DNA from: Batkoa obscura
Taxonomy: Eukaryota > Entomophthoromycota > Entomophthoromycetes > Entomophthorales > Batkoaceae
Assembly: GCA_030770535.1 (NCBI GenBank)
Contig: JASVEC010000013.1
Coordinates: forward strand, 744,001-808,000
Direction of reading: 5' to 3'
Length of the DNA stretch: 64,000 bases
Below the pieces are notes generated by a model. It was not told the origin of the DNA. It made no database searches and worked only from the letters and a program-made list of their open reading frames with translations. Shown piece by piece: positions 10,542 to 20,060 of this stretch. A program made the position numbers and the translations under genes. Position 1 is the stretch's first letter. Each line of letters begins with the position of its first letter.

Positions 10542-11215
10542 AGTCAAAGGCATTTCACTGACTTTGATTTGAAATTTATCATCATTTATTCCTTTTTCAT
10601 TACTCAAACATATATCTGGGTATATATTATTGTATGTCTTTGTTATGAAGATTTACCATTAAAATCAATAAAATCTTAGTATCCTTTTATTTATTTTTAA
10701 CCCTTTTTGTACCATTTTTAAAAATACGAGTAAATGAAAATTTTATTAATAAATTTTATCAACAAATTTTATTTCTATTAAGTTTTTATATACCATGTTA
10801 ACAAATAAATCTATTTTATTAATAATTATTAAGAGAGTGTTTAACTTAATTATAAAAATAATATTGTTGGCCAAAATAAATGAAAATATAGATCCATTAT
10901 CCAAAATTTTAAAATTACTTGGGTAGTGCTGTACAAAATAGAGTTTGAATCTATGAAGTTCACCCTATTCAATATAAAGCAGGTAAGGCCGAACTGAGCA
11001 ATTTCCTAGCGTTTACATAATTTATCATTTTACTCATCTTTTCCCCCGCTCTTGTCGATAACCCTTATAATTTGGTTTTTTATACGTTTACATATCTCTG
11101 ATAATAAACCATTGTGAGTTTTTCTCCTTCAAAATTTAAAAATAAATAAATCATTTTAATCAATTCATTACAACTAAAAGGGGAATTAACTTGGCTACTT
11201 TTTTTCCAAATAATG
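10542..11215. other. Gene-free AT-rich spacer
   Basis: No gene was seen between peptide 2 and MITE D. Confidence 0.45.
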
Positions 11216-11314
11216 TGTGGAAGTATTTTTTTGTTTAAGAATTTTGCTAACAATCTTTCCACTGAAATAGCGCTTAAAAATGAAAAAATGATGAAGCCAA
11301 AAAAAAAACCCTCA
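11216..11314 (+). mobile_element. MITE copy D (99 bp)
   Basis: It reads TGTGGAAGTATTTTTTTG at the left and ends AACCCTCA followed by TA. The core ATAGCGCTTAAAAA is present; one base is lost before it. Confidence 0.7.
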
Positions 11315-11935
11315 TATACTAAGTTTTATTCCAATATACTTACTTAATTAATTAAAAACACAGTAGATTGAAAGTAATTTAAAGCTATAATAGTATTGGA
11401 TTTTTTACAAATAGAATTATTATTACCATAAAGTAATACATTTAAAGTCACTAATTATAAATGTTAGTATCCCATTTAGTCAACTTTATTTAGATATCGG
11501 TTAAAGTAAGCTAGCTTAAGTTTCTAAAAGTCATTATGATACTATTGTGGTTATATTTTGATACCCTGTTATGAAAGCCAAGGCTTCGCTAATATATTTT
11601 TAACCCAATTTTAAGAAGATTCGCCTTATTCTTCTCTTAATTTATTCCTAGATAACTAAACTCTCCCTAAAAAGTCCAAGTTTAAAAATAAACATATTGG
11701 TCTATTTAGCGAGTGTTATTTATATTTCAATACTGTATCCATTTTATAGGTGTTTAGTTTAGATCAAAGCTATATTGGATTAGTTTTTATTGTACGCTAC
11801 TTCTTTTCATAGATATCTACCTGAAGAAGTGTTTACTGGAACTATGTAATCAAACGGAGGCTTCAAGAAAGTGTAATAGAATATAGTTGAAAATTGTGGA
11901 ATACACATTTAATACTAAAATTATTAATAAAGATT
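11315..11935. other. Gene-free AT-rich spacer
   Basis: No gene was recognised between two MITE copies. Confidence 0.45.
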
Positions 11936-12021
11936 TAAGGATGTATTTTTTTGTTTAAGAATTTTACTAACAATTTCTCCATTAAAATAATACTTAAAAA
12001 ATGGAAAAAAGAACACCCCCA
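11936..12021 (+). mobile_element. MITE copy E (86 bp, internally shortened)
   Basis: The left end is TAAGGATGTATTTTTTTG and the right end CACCCCCA. About 13 bp of the usual right half (the GTGATGAAACCAA part) is missing. Confidence 0.65.
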
Positions 12022-12236
12022 TTTAGAATTTTATTGCATGATAAAATAATTCAAAAGTACCAAATTTGTAAAAAATGTTAAAAATAATGAGAACTCTAGT
12101 CTATTTTTATTTTATCCACTTTTTGTAACACGAAAGTTGGGCAATTTATAAATAAAAAAGCATCACAGTATTATTTTATAGATTTCGACAGTATGAATTT
12201 ATTAAAATCTTGAGTTCCTGAACTTGGGAACAAAGA

Positions 12237-12318
12237 CGACACCCACAGGATTCGAACCTGCGCTCCCAAAGGGAAAAGCCTTAGCAGGGCTCCGCGTTAA
12301 CCACTCCGCCAAGGTGCC
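12237..12318 (-). tRNA. tRNA-Ser (GCT)
   Basis: The minus strand starts GGCACCTTGGCGGAGTGG, a class II tRNA D arm. The anticodon loop CTGCTAA gives GCT. A long variable arm (around TTCCCTTTGGGAGCG) and the T arm GGTTCGAATCC follow. The acceptor stem closes with GGGTGTC using G-U pairs, and the discriminator is G, as required by seryl-tRNA synthetase. No intron. Confidence 0.93.
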
Positions 12319-12364
12319 TTACTAGTATTTACTAATAAAAATATTTTAATCTTAATTTTCTACA

Positions 12365-12463
12365 TGGATATGTATTTTTTTGTAAGAATTTTATTAACAA
12401 TTATTCTACTCAAATGGTGCTTAAAAAATGGAAAAAGTGATGAAATCAAAAAAAACATCCCCA
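12365..12463 (+). mobile_element. MITE copy F (99 bp)
   Basis: It reads TGGATATGTATTTTTTTG at the left and ACATCCCCA at the right, followed by TA. It lies 46 bp from the 5' end of tRNA-Ser. Confidence 0.72.
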
Positions 12464-12582
12464 TATGATCTTTCAAAATGATAAAAATTAATTTTTTATA
12501 CTATTAATTCACTGTATTTTATAGAGTTATAAAAGTTAAATGCTATAACATATTTACTATTTATTTTTAATGGGCTAGAAAT

Positions 12583-13647
12583 TTAATGATTTTTACATTT
12601 CTTTTTAGGAGTCACTAATTTTCCTTGACCTTGACCAATGATTTCCTTGGTAACAATAGGGTCGGATGGTACTACAGGATATTTTGGCTCTTCAGTATGA
12701 GAAGTATCTTTAGTACCAGTTGAGATTTGTGATGTCGTTGGTTTAGGAGTGGAAGTATTAGGTCCATTTGGGGTAGCAGTAGAGCTGGCAGCGCTTTGAG
12801 AAATAGAGGTCTGTGCTGAGGTTGCAGCTGGTTCTGAAGATGAGACACTATTTGTAGTTGTAGTAGGAGCCGAGGTAGTTGAGGGCACAGCCTGTCCATT
12901 ACCTTTTTCCCATTCAGCAGGTGCACCAAATCTAGCATCACCATAACCGCAGCCATTCTTATTATTATCTTCCGCACCTAATGGACAACCGAAAACAGAG
13001 TTAGTTGACCAATAACGACATTTATCAGCTCCTTTGTAAGCAGCATCACCACCTTGGAATTCTGGTTTACTTTTTTCAGAAACTAAAGGTTCTCCTCCTT
13101 TGACCATCATATCAGAACATGAAATATAATTAGCAAAGGAAGCTTTTTGATCAGCGAACAATACACCTCCACCAAACCAAGTCCATTGTAAAGTGACTGG
13201 ACCGTCAGGTAAATTATTAGGTATTTTTACGCTACTACTACATTTTTTGAATCCAGGGCCATTTAATTCACCTAAGATTGGGTCATGGTGATCTTCTTTG
13301 CAGTTGGTTTCATAACAAATGTATTTTACCGTTCCTTCGTCAAAAGAACTATGCTCATCTGATTTATCCATGGTTGTAAACGATATTCTAACAAAACCTC
13401 CAGGGTGATTTTGTCTAAGCCATTCAACTGGGATGGTTTCTCCACGCTTTACGTAGGTCTTCTTATTAAAAATGGAATTAAAAGGTGAGGCTGCTTTTGG
13501 TGCATCACATGCTCCATTGCATCCATTACCTCTTGAACAGTATCCCCACCATTGAATATTTCCTCTTGGTGCTGGAGTAAGCATATTACTGTGAGCAGTT
13601 ACCTGAACTATCAAGGAAACGATTGGTAATAAGATATTGAATTTCAT
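12583..13647 (-). CDS. Secreted lytic polysaccharide monooxygenase (LPMO)
   Basis: Single exon, 354 aa. An 18-residue signal peptide (MKFNILLPIVSLIVQVTA) is cut before HSN, so the mature protein starts with histidine, the first ligand of the copper histidine brace. A second candidate ligand is the His of NHPGGFVRISF (about residue 81). The Phe in ADQKASFANYISCSD (about residue 171) sits where these enzymes carry the axial Tyr/Phe. Conserved Cys pairs and a chitin-binding-4-like layout fit the AA10/AA15/AA16-type superfamily; I cannot fix the AA number. After about residue 245 comes a Ser/Thr/Pro-rich linker and a Lys-rich C-terminus (TPKKKCKNH) without a recognised binding module. It probably oxidises chitin or cellulose outside the cell. 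There are no introns, unlike most neighbours. Confidence 0.85.
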   Translation of the reverse strand: MKFNILLPIVSLIVQVTAHSNMLTPAPRGNIQWWGYCSRGNGCNGACDAPKAASPFNSIFNKKTYVKRGETIPVEWLRQNHPGGFVRISFTTMDKSDEHSSFDEGTVKYICYETNCKEDHHDPILGELNGPGFKKCSSSVKIPNNLPDGPVTLQWTWFGGGVLFADQKASFANYISCSDMMVKGGEPLVSEKSKPEFQGGDAAYKGADKCRYWSTNSVFGCPLGAEDNNKNGCGYGDARFGAPAEWEKGNGQAVPSTTSAPTTTTNSVSSSEPAATSAQTSISQSAASSTATPNGPNTSTPKPTTSQISTGTKDTSHTEEPKYPVVPSDPIVTKEIIGQGQGKLVTPKKKCKNH

Positions 13648-13700
13648 GTTAAATTAATTATAAATTAAAAAAGTTAGATTCAACAAAATGTTTAAAGAAG

Positions 13701-13711
13701 CTTTATATATA
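13701..13711 (-). promoter_or_regulatory. TATA box of the LPMO gene
   Basis: The minus strand reads TATATATAAAG 54 bp before the LPMO start codon. The position is comparable to the TATA boxes of the two small secreted peptide genes. Confidence 0.45.
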
Positions 13712-13719
13712 CTGTAGAA

Positions 13720-14578
13720 TACCAATATCCGCTTTTTAATGAAAATTAATTGCTGTGGGTTCCGCTCTCCCCTCCCTTCTTAAAAATTCTTCGATTTAAT
13801 TAACTTTATTTGGAGTTAGTGAATCATTTTGATGTTATGGCCAATCAAATGCTTCTTAACTTTGTGGTTATGATTTTATAATTTTAGAAAAAAGTAAAAT
13901 GCCAAATTTAACTCATTTAAACTTGCTATCAATAGTGATAAAAATCTAAATCCATCAAGAACAGATGTTTGAGAAAACACAATTTATTGCCAAACCTATT
14001 ATTTTTGTAGTAATACATTTTAAAGGTTCACTCTGAGCACTTTATTTTGAAAAAGCTATTCCTTTCTTTTCATATTGAATATATTACATTGAAACCAGTA
14101 TATACAAAAGTAAAATAATTAAACTGTTAAATTATAGTATGCTTTATTACGTTATATGGAATTAAGCATACATATAATGTAGTAATTGCTCTACAAATAA
14201 ACGAATAATGGTCTCTTAATTAAAAGATTTTCAATACAGTGATATCTATTTATTTAATAGTGCTTTGATATATTAATTTATGATTGTATTATTAATTTAT
14301 ACTTTTTTTCGTCAGTTTTTTTTATAATATTATAATATCATAAAAATACTTTAGATTCATTTCAATATCTCATTTTTTTTGAAAGGTATAAAATTTAGTT
14401 TTACTTAATTATATAAAAACGATGTGATTTGCTAGTATGAAACTAAAAGTTATTTTAACAATAATTACAAAGCCAAAAAACAAAACTAATGATGAATGGA
14501 TTAGTTTAAAAGCTTGGTTTAAATTTTAAATAAGCTAATTTTTACTATTAGTTAATTTTACTGAAAGGTTAAAGATTT
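13720..14578. other. LPMO upstream region, no gene
   Basis: AT-rich with no gene recognised. It should include the distal LPMO promoter. Confidence 0.45.
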
Positions 14579-15044
14579 TGTGAAATATTGCTTTATTTAG
14601 CTCTCGGATTGATTATAACACAACGATCATTTAAGTTGTTGTGTTCTCAAGTTCAAACACAACCAAGTCCGAGTCCCTTATTTTGATTTGCTGCGAGAAT
14701 TTATAACTTCATATTGCAAAGAATATTATCTTCTCGTTTTGATATCCATACTTATTGGAGTATAAAAGAGATTCTTCAATATGATAACTCGAGGCTTTTT
14801 TAATTGGATTACTCCCTGATAACGTATCATTAATAAAGTCACTAAGTCTTTCTGACAACATCTGATATAGATTTTATAGTAGTATCTTCCATTGTATTTG
14901 TTTTACATAATTCGTAGCTTACTACATACTATTTCTATTAAGTTAAGTCTACCTTAGTTACATAAACTAAGACCCTTCGACTCAAGGCAAGTTAATTAAG
15001 CAAGAGTAGCTTTTAACTTCGACCACTAAGTATCAACTTTCACA
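14579..15044 (-). mobile_element. Solo LTR-like fossil, copy 2
   Basis: It is in reverse orientation to copies 1 and 3 and of the same length. Both termini are intact as an inverted TGTGAAA/TTTCACA pair. No internal retroelement sequence accompanies it. Divergence from the other copies is modest, suggesting insertions of broadly similar age. Confidence 0.5.
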
Positions 15045-15180
15045 GTTTTAATCCCCAAGTGTATTATTTAAAATATAATAAATATAATAAATGTAATAAA
15101 TCTTTTTTTCATTTTTACATAATATTAATATTATTATAGTTTTTATATTTTTAATATTATAACAAATATTTTATAATATA

Positions 15181-15281
15181 TAAGGATGTTTTTTATAGTT
15201 TCATCACTTTTTCCATTTTTTAAGTGCTATCTGAGTGAGAAGATTGTTAGTAAAATTCTTAAACAAAAAAATATATCCTTA
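15181..15281 (-). mobile_element. MITE copy G (101 bp)
   Basis: The left end is TAAGGATGTTTTTTATAG and the right end ATATATCCTTA, with TATA on both sides. The core AAGTGCTATCTGAGTG is diverged. Confidence 0.65.
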
Positions 15282-15430
15282 TATAATAAACTACATTTTA
15301 AAAAATTAACTGATTTTTAAAATTTATGCATAAAATTGCCTAAAATTGTAAAAAATCACTTTATTTTAAAAATAAAAGTTAATTAAAGTTTTTATAAATA
15401 ACTATTTTATATATCTATTAATTCAATATA

Positions 15431-15493
15431 TGTGGGTGTATTTTTGTGTTTAAGAATTATTAATAGAATTCTCAAACAAAAAAATATATCCCT
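15431..15493. mobile_element. MITE copy H (63 bp fold-back form)
   Basis: The left part reads TGTGGGTGTATTTTTGTG then TTTAAGAATT. The right part reads AATTCTCAAACAAAAAAATA then TATCCCTA, which is the reverse complement of the same half. The element is thus one near-perfect palindrome made of two copies of the same end; the other half is missing. Confidence 0.6.
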
Positions 15494-15833
15494 ATATTAT
15501 TATAATATAAATAAGTTGTAATAAAACCTTTAAAATAGTAATTGATATAGTTAATAAATTTTCAAATAAATAAGAATTATTTTATAAAAATAGTATTTAT
15601 TTTAAAAAAATGGCATTGTTATGAAATTTTTTATCTTATTTAAGTAAAAAAAAGGATTAAAACTTTTAACAATTTATTTACCATAATTTTTTCTATTTGA
15701 TATTATTTTTAATATTAAATTATGTTATAATAAAGCTAAAAAGCCTAAAAAAAGCTGTGATCCTATTTTTAAAGGTATTTGAACTTAAAACACTTTAACT
15801 AGAAAAATATGATTTTAATTTTTTTATATAAAC

Positions 15834-16297
15834 TGTGAAAGTTGGTACTCAGTGATAGGAGTTAAAAGCAGTTCTTGCTTAATTAACTTGCCTTGAGTCG
15901 AACGGTCTTAGTTTATGTAACTAAGGTAGACTTAACTTAATAGAAATAATACGTAATAAGCTACGAATTATGTAAAACAAATAGAATAGAAGATACTACT
16001 GTAAAATCTACGTAAGATATTGTCAGAAAGACTTAGTGGCTTTATTAATGATACGTTATCAAAGAGTAATTCAATTAAAAAGCTTCGAGTTATCATGTTG
16101 AATAATCTCTTTTATACTCCAACAAGTATGGATATCAAAACGAGAAGATAATATTCTTTGCAATATGAAGTTATAAATTCTCGCAGCAGATCAAAATAAG
16201 GGACTCTGAATTGATTGTGTTTGAACTTAAGAACACAGCAACTTAAGTGATTGTTGTGTTATAATCAATCCCAGAGCTAATAAACCAATATTTCACA
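15834..16297 (+). mobile_element. Solo LTR-like fossil, copy 3
   Basis: About 464 bp, bounded by TGTGAAA and TTTCACA, with a 4-bp direct repeat AAAC on both sides that fits a target-site duplication. It has the same orientation as copy 1 and lies 0.8 kb from the inverted copy 2. No internal region remains. Confidence 0.55.
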
Positions 16298-16406
16298 AAA
16301 CTTTATAATAAAACTAAACTTGTAGCTTTAATTAATAAATTTCTATTAAAAAATAATAAAATCAAAGTTAATAATTATATCAAACTTTAAATTTTGATCA
16401 ATTTTT

Positions 16407-16505
16407 TAATATTAATTTTGAATAATATTAATTTTTTATTTTTTAAGCACTATTTAAGCAAAAAAAGTTATTAACAAAATTATTAGACAAAAAAATACAT
16501 CTTTA
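16407..16505 (-). mobile_element. MITE copy I (eroded)
   Basis: Recognisable right half (TTTTTTAAGCACTATTTAAG ... ATACATCTTTA then TA). The left terminus is too diverged to place exactly. Confidence 0.45.
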
Positions 16506-16992
16506 TATATTAAAACAAACTTATTTAATTTATTTAATACTAAATATCCAAAGGTTATATTTAAAGCTATTTTTATAAAATCTTTAAAAAAAACTGATTA
16601 TTATTTAATTTACTTAATATTAAAAAAACATGAATTTATTAAATAATAAGTTATAATTATTTTTGACTTTAAATAAAATATGGAAATGTTTTTTTGACTT
16701 GATCACTTTTTCCATCTTTTAAGCGCTATTTGAATGGAAAATTTGTTAGTAAAATTCTTAAACAAAAAAATCCATCCTCATATTAAATCATAATTTAATA
16801 TTTCAAGTGAATAATCAAGATAATTTTTGCCTATTATTTTTTAAATATAACATATAAAATATAAAACTTTAATATTGATATAGCTTATTTATTATAATAA
16901 TTTAAATTTATTAAATTTGGCTTTATTAGTATTTTTATGTTTTATTTAAGATCTAAAATTACTATTTAATTTTTTAATAATTTTATTAAATA
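16506..16992. pseudogene. Fragments of a second transposase copy, split by MITE J
   Basis: Before MITE J, plus-strand 16520-16680 gives pieces such as KAIFIKSLKKTDYYLIYLIL and an IIIFDFK-like stretch. After it, the minus strand of about 16830-16975 gives LDLK then a stop, LINLNYYNK and AISILKF. These match the transposase at 3089-4819. The two fragments point in opposite directions, so the copy is rearranged as well as full of stops. Confidence 0.4.
16681..16780 (-). mobile_element. MITE copy J (100 bp)
   Basis: The left end is TGGAAATGTTTTTTTGAC and the right end ATCCATCCTCA, with TA on both sides. It lies inside decayed transposase DNA. Confidence 0.68.
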
Positions 16993-17090
16993 TGGGGATG
17001 TATTTTTCGTTTAATAATTTCACTATCAATCTTTCCACTCAAATAGCGCTTAAAAAATGTAAAAAATAATGAAATCAAAAAACATCCCCA
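16993..17090 (+). mobile_element. MITE copy K (98 bp)
   Basis: It reads TGGGGATGTATTTTTCG and ends AACATCCCCA. It sits 13 bp upstream of the surviving part of the broken GPCR gene. Confidence 0.75.
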
Positions 17091-17103
17091 TTTCATTTTC
17101 ATA

Positions 17104-17605
17104 GTTCCATTATTGATGTCTTTTATAACAAGTCTATTGCCTATCATAGCTAATAAGATCAAAACTAAAAAATATTATAGATATAAATATAAAAGTGATC
17201 TAATATAATGGTATATATTTTGTAGATGTTTTTTAATTGGTATTTCAGCAATAGTAATGATAAGCATATATACTTTTATAGGTCATTATGTAATAAAAAA
17301 AATAAATGATAATATTAACTCATGATTCTAATAACAGAGGACTTATATTAGGGTATTATACTCTTTTCAGATTAATTCTATAGCCTTTAGTTCCATTATT
17401 TACCCATGATATAGCCATTTTTTACAACATTCAGTTATTTACTTCCGAGTCACTCAGTCTTAGTATTCATAATATTTTGTATATTCTAATCATCTCTTTT
17501 ATTAGTATCCAAGGATTTATTAATTCAATTTTATACCTTAGTAATACCATTTTCTTAAAAGAAATCAATTTGTTGATAAATTTTAATACGATTACTATAA
17601 ATTAA
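17104..17605 (+). pseudogene. Broken fungal G-protein-coupled receptor (TM4-TM7 remnant)
   Basis: Two open blocks remain. The first (from 17104) gives VPLLMSFITSLLPIIANKIK, a stop, then WYIFCRCFLIGISAIVMISI and YTFIGHYVIKK, typical of helices 4-5. The last (to the stop at 17603-17605) gives HNILYILIISFISIQGFINS and ILYLSN, which resembles the helix-7 block (LQGFINSIVY) of fungal nutrient/cAMP-type receptors. Between the blocks, stops and small indels interrupt the helix-6 region. The N-terminal half is absent. Early-diverging fungi carry large, fast-turning GPCR families, so a dead member is plausible. Similarity is by eye only. Confidence 0.5.
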
Positions 17606-17705
17606 CAAAAGCTCAATAAACGCATTTTGTTCTTAAATTAGGTTAATAAGTTTAATAATTATATGGTACAATATTTTATTTGATTCCGACTTGAACACTA
17701 TTTAT

Positions 17706-18059
17706 CTATTTCCTATATGCTTTATTAATAATTTCATAATACTTTGTTTTATTTCTAGATATATGCATCTGATTTATATAAGAAAGAAAGCATAAAATCT
17801 TCGATGAGTTGATATAGCTATAATAAGCCCAATACATTAAATTCCACACCGAAAGCTTTATTTTGTATATTAGTTGTAAAAATTTCTTATGATTTAATAA
17901 ATAGATTTCCAATTTTTGAAGATCTATTAAATAAGTAAAGTCATCTACTATGACTTCATAAAACCTTGATTAGTTTGTTTCTTTAACTACATTATCAAAA
18001 ATAATTTTGATTTTATCATAGACATTCCTTTTAGTTTACTTATCAAACAAAGTATTCGG
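17706..18059 (-). pseudogene. Unrecognised decayed coding segment
   Basis: The minus strand has one frame of about 117 codons with two internal stops (after NTLFDK and after VVKETN). It ends in an uninterrupted 68-codon stretch containing NLMYWAYYSYINSSKIL and closing EIINKAYRK. The composition is protein-like. The family is not recognised; a transcription-factor or receptor tail is possible but unproven. Confidence 0.3.
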
Positions 18060-18073
18060 ATTCAAAAAAAATA

Positions 18074-18145
18074 CTCTCGAGCGGGGAATTGAACCCCGGT
18101 CTCCCGCGTGACAGGCGGGGATACTCACCACTATACTACCCGAGA
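18074..18145 (-). tRNA. tRNA-Asp (GTC)
   Basis: The minus strand begins TCTCGGGTAGTATAGTGG, with acceptor pair TCTCGGG/CTCGAGA. The anticodon loop CTGTCAC gives GTC, and the T arm is CCGGGGTTCAATTCCCCG. The discriminator is G, as tRNA-Asp requires. Length 72 nt, no intron. Confidence 0.95.
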
Positions 18146-18518
18146 TTTAGATTATCAAATATATTTAAAAAATATTATAAACTACAAAAAACATTGTATT
18201 AACAACATTATTAGAACCAAAAATTAATACTTTTAGATGTATGGATTCTTTATTTTTTTCAATATTTGTTAATGATAGTTATAAATCTTTTACTACATCA
18301 AAAACGGAAAGAGTAATGAAATAAGAAAAGGTACTTTTATACTAATTATAATTTTAACTCTCGTATAATTATTATTTCTAGACAGTAAATTTATGAACTT
18401 TTAAAAATCAAACTAAAGTTAGATTGCAATAAATATTGTTGTAGTAACGCTAATTAATAATAAAAATATGTTGAAAAGTAAAAAAATATATAAAATAAGA
18501 CACATATATTATTAAAAT
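18146..18518. other. Gene-free spacer
   Basis: Downstream of the BAH gene and upstream of tRNA-Asp. I see no gene. Confidence 0.5.
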
Positions 18519-19782
18519 TTACTGCAACTCTGCTTTATCGGACCTAAACTTTAAATAAGCTAATGAAAGGGTAGGTTTAGTATCCTTAAAGAGCACAGGT
18601 GGAGAGTCAAACCAAATTGTTTCTTCGTTAGAAGTAGGATCGACTAAAAAGATGAAATAAATAATTAAAAATGAACTGATATTACCTTTGACATTTCTAT
18701 ACCCCTGAATAAACTGTTCGTATTGTTTAGAAGTAAACCTCTTTTGGTCTCCAAGGTTTGTTAAACTATGGACTTTCTCGGAATTTACCGTTGACTATTT
18801 TTTGGTTAGGATAATCGAAAAGTTAGTTGATATTTATCTCACCTTGTTTTTCCTTTGTAAGCTATAGCTAGTGTTCTATTTATTATTAAATTAGTCGAAA
18901 TTAAACACGTTAATATAAAACTTACTACCTCCTTTCTAGCTTTTCTACTATCTCCCATTGATATGTTATGCTCTAAATTTACTTTTTTAGCTGGTAACTG
19001 AATATCGATAGCTGTACTATCACGCTAAAAAATGAATGAATTTTGACCATAAATTATTTGTTTAATTTACTTTTTTGTTTATTGGCTCACTGGTATTAGC
19101 TGCTCCAGTAAGATCTGTCAATAGACCTGTTTTTTCATCCAAATAAAAACGAACAATATAAACATCTTGGCCAAAAAAACTAGAAGGATGTCGGACTTTA
19201 GGCTGCATCACTGTGCATCGCCTAAGAGCTTGATCAACAGAAAATACTTCCGCTCTAGCTACTGCTATTATTTCATTATTCATGTAATCGATGGGCTTAT
19301 CTATTTTAACTTCATCTGGTTTTTTAAATATTGCCCCAGTAAATGTGTTGTCTCTAAATTATAAGTCAATAACGATGTTTATATGTTAATTTATTACTTT
19401 TTATTCATGGATATGATTTGTATTATAACCTTTTCTTCCCTATCCTTTGCTTTTGGGTCTTGTTTCATCATCAAATAATCTCCGATATTGTACTGAAGTT
19501 GGGTTGGTGATTTTACTTCATTATCTATGATAATTGTTAATATTCTGTTGTTAAATCCAAACTGATTCAAATCAAAATTTTATCAATTTATTACTTTTTT
19601 GACTATCAATATTTTCTTTTGAGTTCCGAGATATGTTTGAATTCTTGCTTAACTATTCATTTCATTAGTCAACTTAAAAACGGGTATGGTATATTCCTTA
19701 CATCACTCTCTATTGGTTTTACATCTTCGTCTCCTAATAACTCCTTCTTTAATCTTTCCAATTCTAAATCCTCTTCTGCCAT
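18519..19782 (-). CDS. BAH-domain-like protein
   Basis: Supported exons are 19782-19702, 19561-19398, 19353-19071, 19024-18926, 18875-18843, 18794-18686 and 18643-18519 (about 297 aa). The centre (YNIGDYLMMKQDP, IIQIISMN, IFKKPDEV, NNEIIAVARAEVFSVDQALR, CTVMQ, FFGQDVYIVRFYLDEKTG) follows the order of a bromo-adjacent homology fold, a chromatin-protein interaction domain. The N-terminus is acidic/Leu-rich (MAEEDLELERLKKELLGDED). One uncertainty: a 58-bp coding-like piece at about 19653-19596 (SLSKNSNISRNSKENIDSQK) lies in the 140-bp gap after exon 1, but its phase does not fit, so I left it as intron. Domain call by eye. Confidence 0.6.
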
Positions 19783-20060
19783 TTGAGATATTGGATTGTT
19801 TCTACTCTTTTAAATTGTTAATAATAATACTAACTGATACCGTATAAAATTCACTATTCAAATTTATAAAAGTTAAAGAAAATAAATTTCAAAGCTTTAA
19901 ATTTCATTTAATAAACAGATCCCAAGCGCGTATTTTAAAAAATTAAGATTTAGAAATTTTAGCAAATTTCATTAAACACCAAAAAACCAATTTTCTATAC
20001 AAAAATAAATTATTTATTTGTTTATTATACGTGATGTAAAAGTTAGTTAAAAGTAGGGTT

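Larger units (their letters stand above)
15045..15833. other. MITE-bearing AT-rich filler with eroded repeat fragments
   Basis: It holds MITE copies G and H. The rest is very A+T-rich. Parts of 15490-15830 look like eroded transposon DNA but are too decayed to assign. Confidence 0.4.

Noticed and set aside
12672-12977. 101-codon frame rich in Leu/Gln inside the LPMO gene
   Set aside because: It is a shadow of the Ser/Thr-rich linker read in another frame.
17706-17912. 68-codon minus-strand frame as an intact gene
   Set aside because: It continues upstream through two stops as a longer protein-like frame, so I list it only as a low-confidence pseudogene.
19596-19653. Extra coding exon in the BAH-domain gene
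   Set aside because: The 58-bp segment reads well but leaves the wrong phase for the next exon; without transcript data I kept it as intron.
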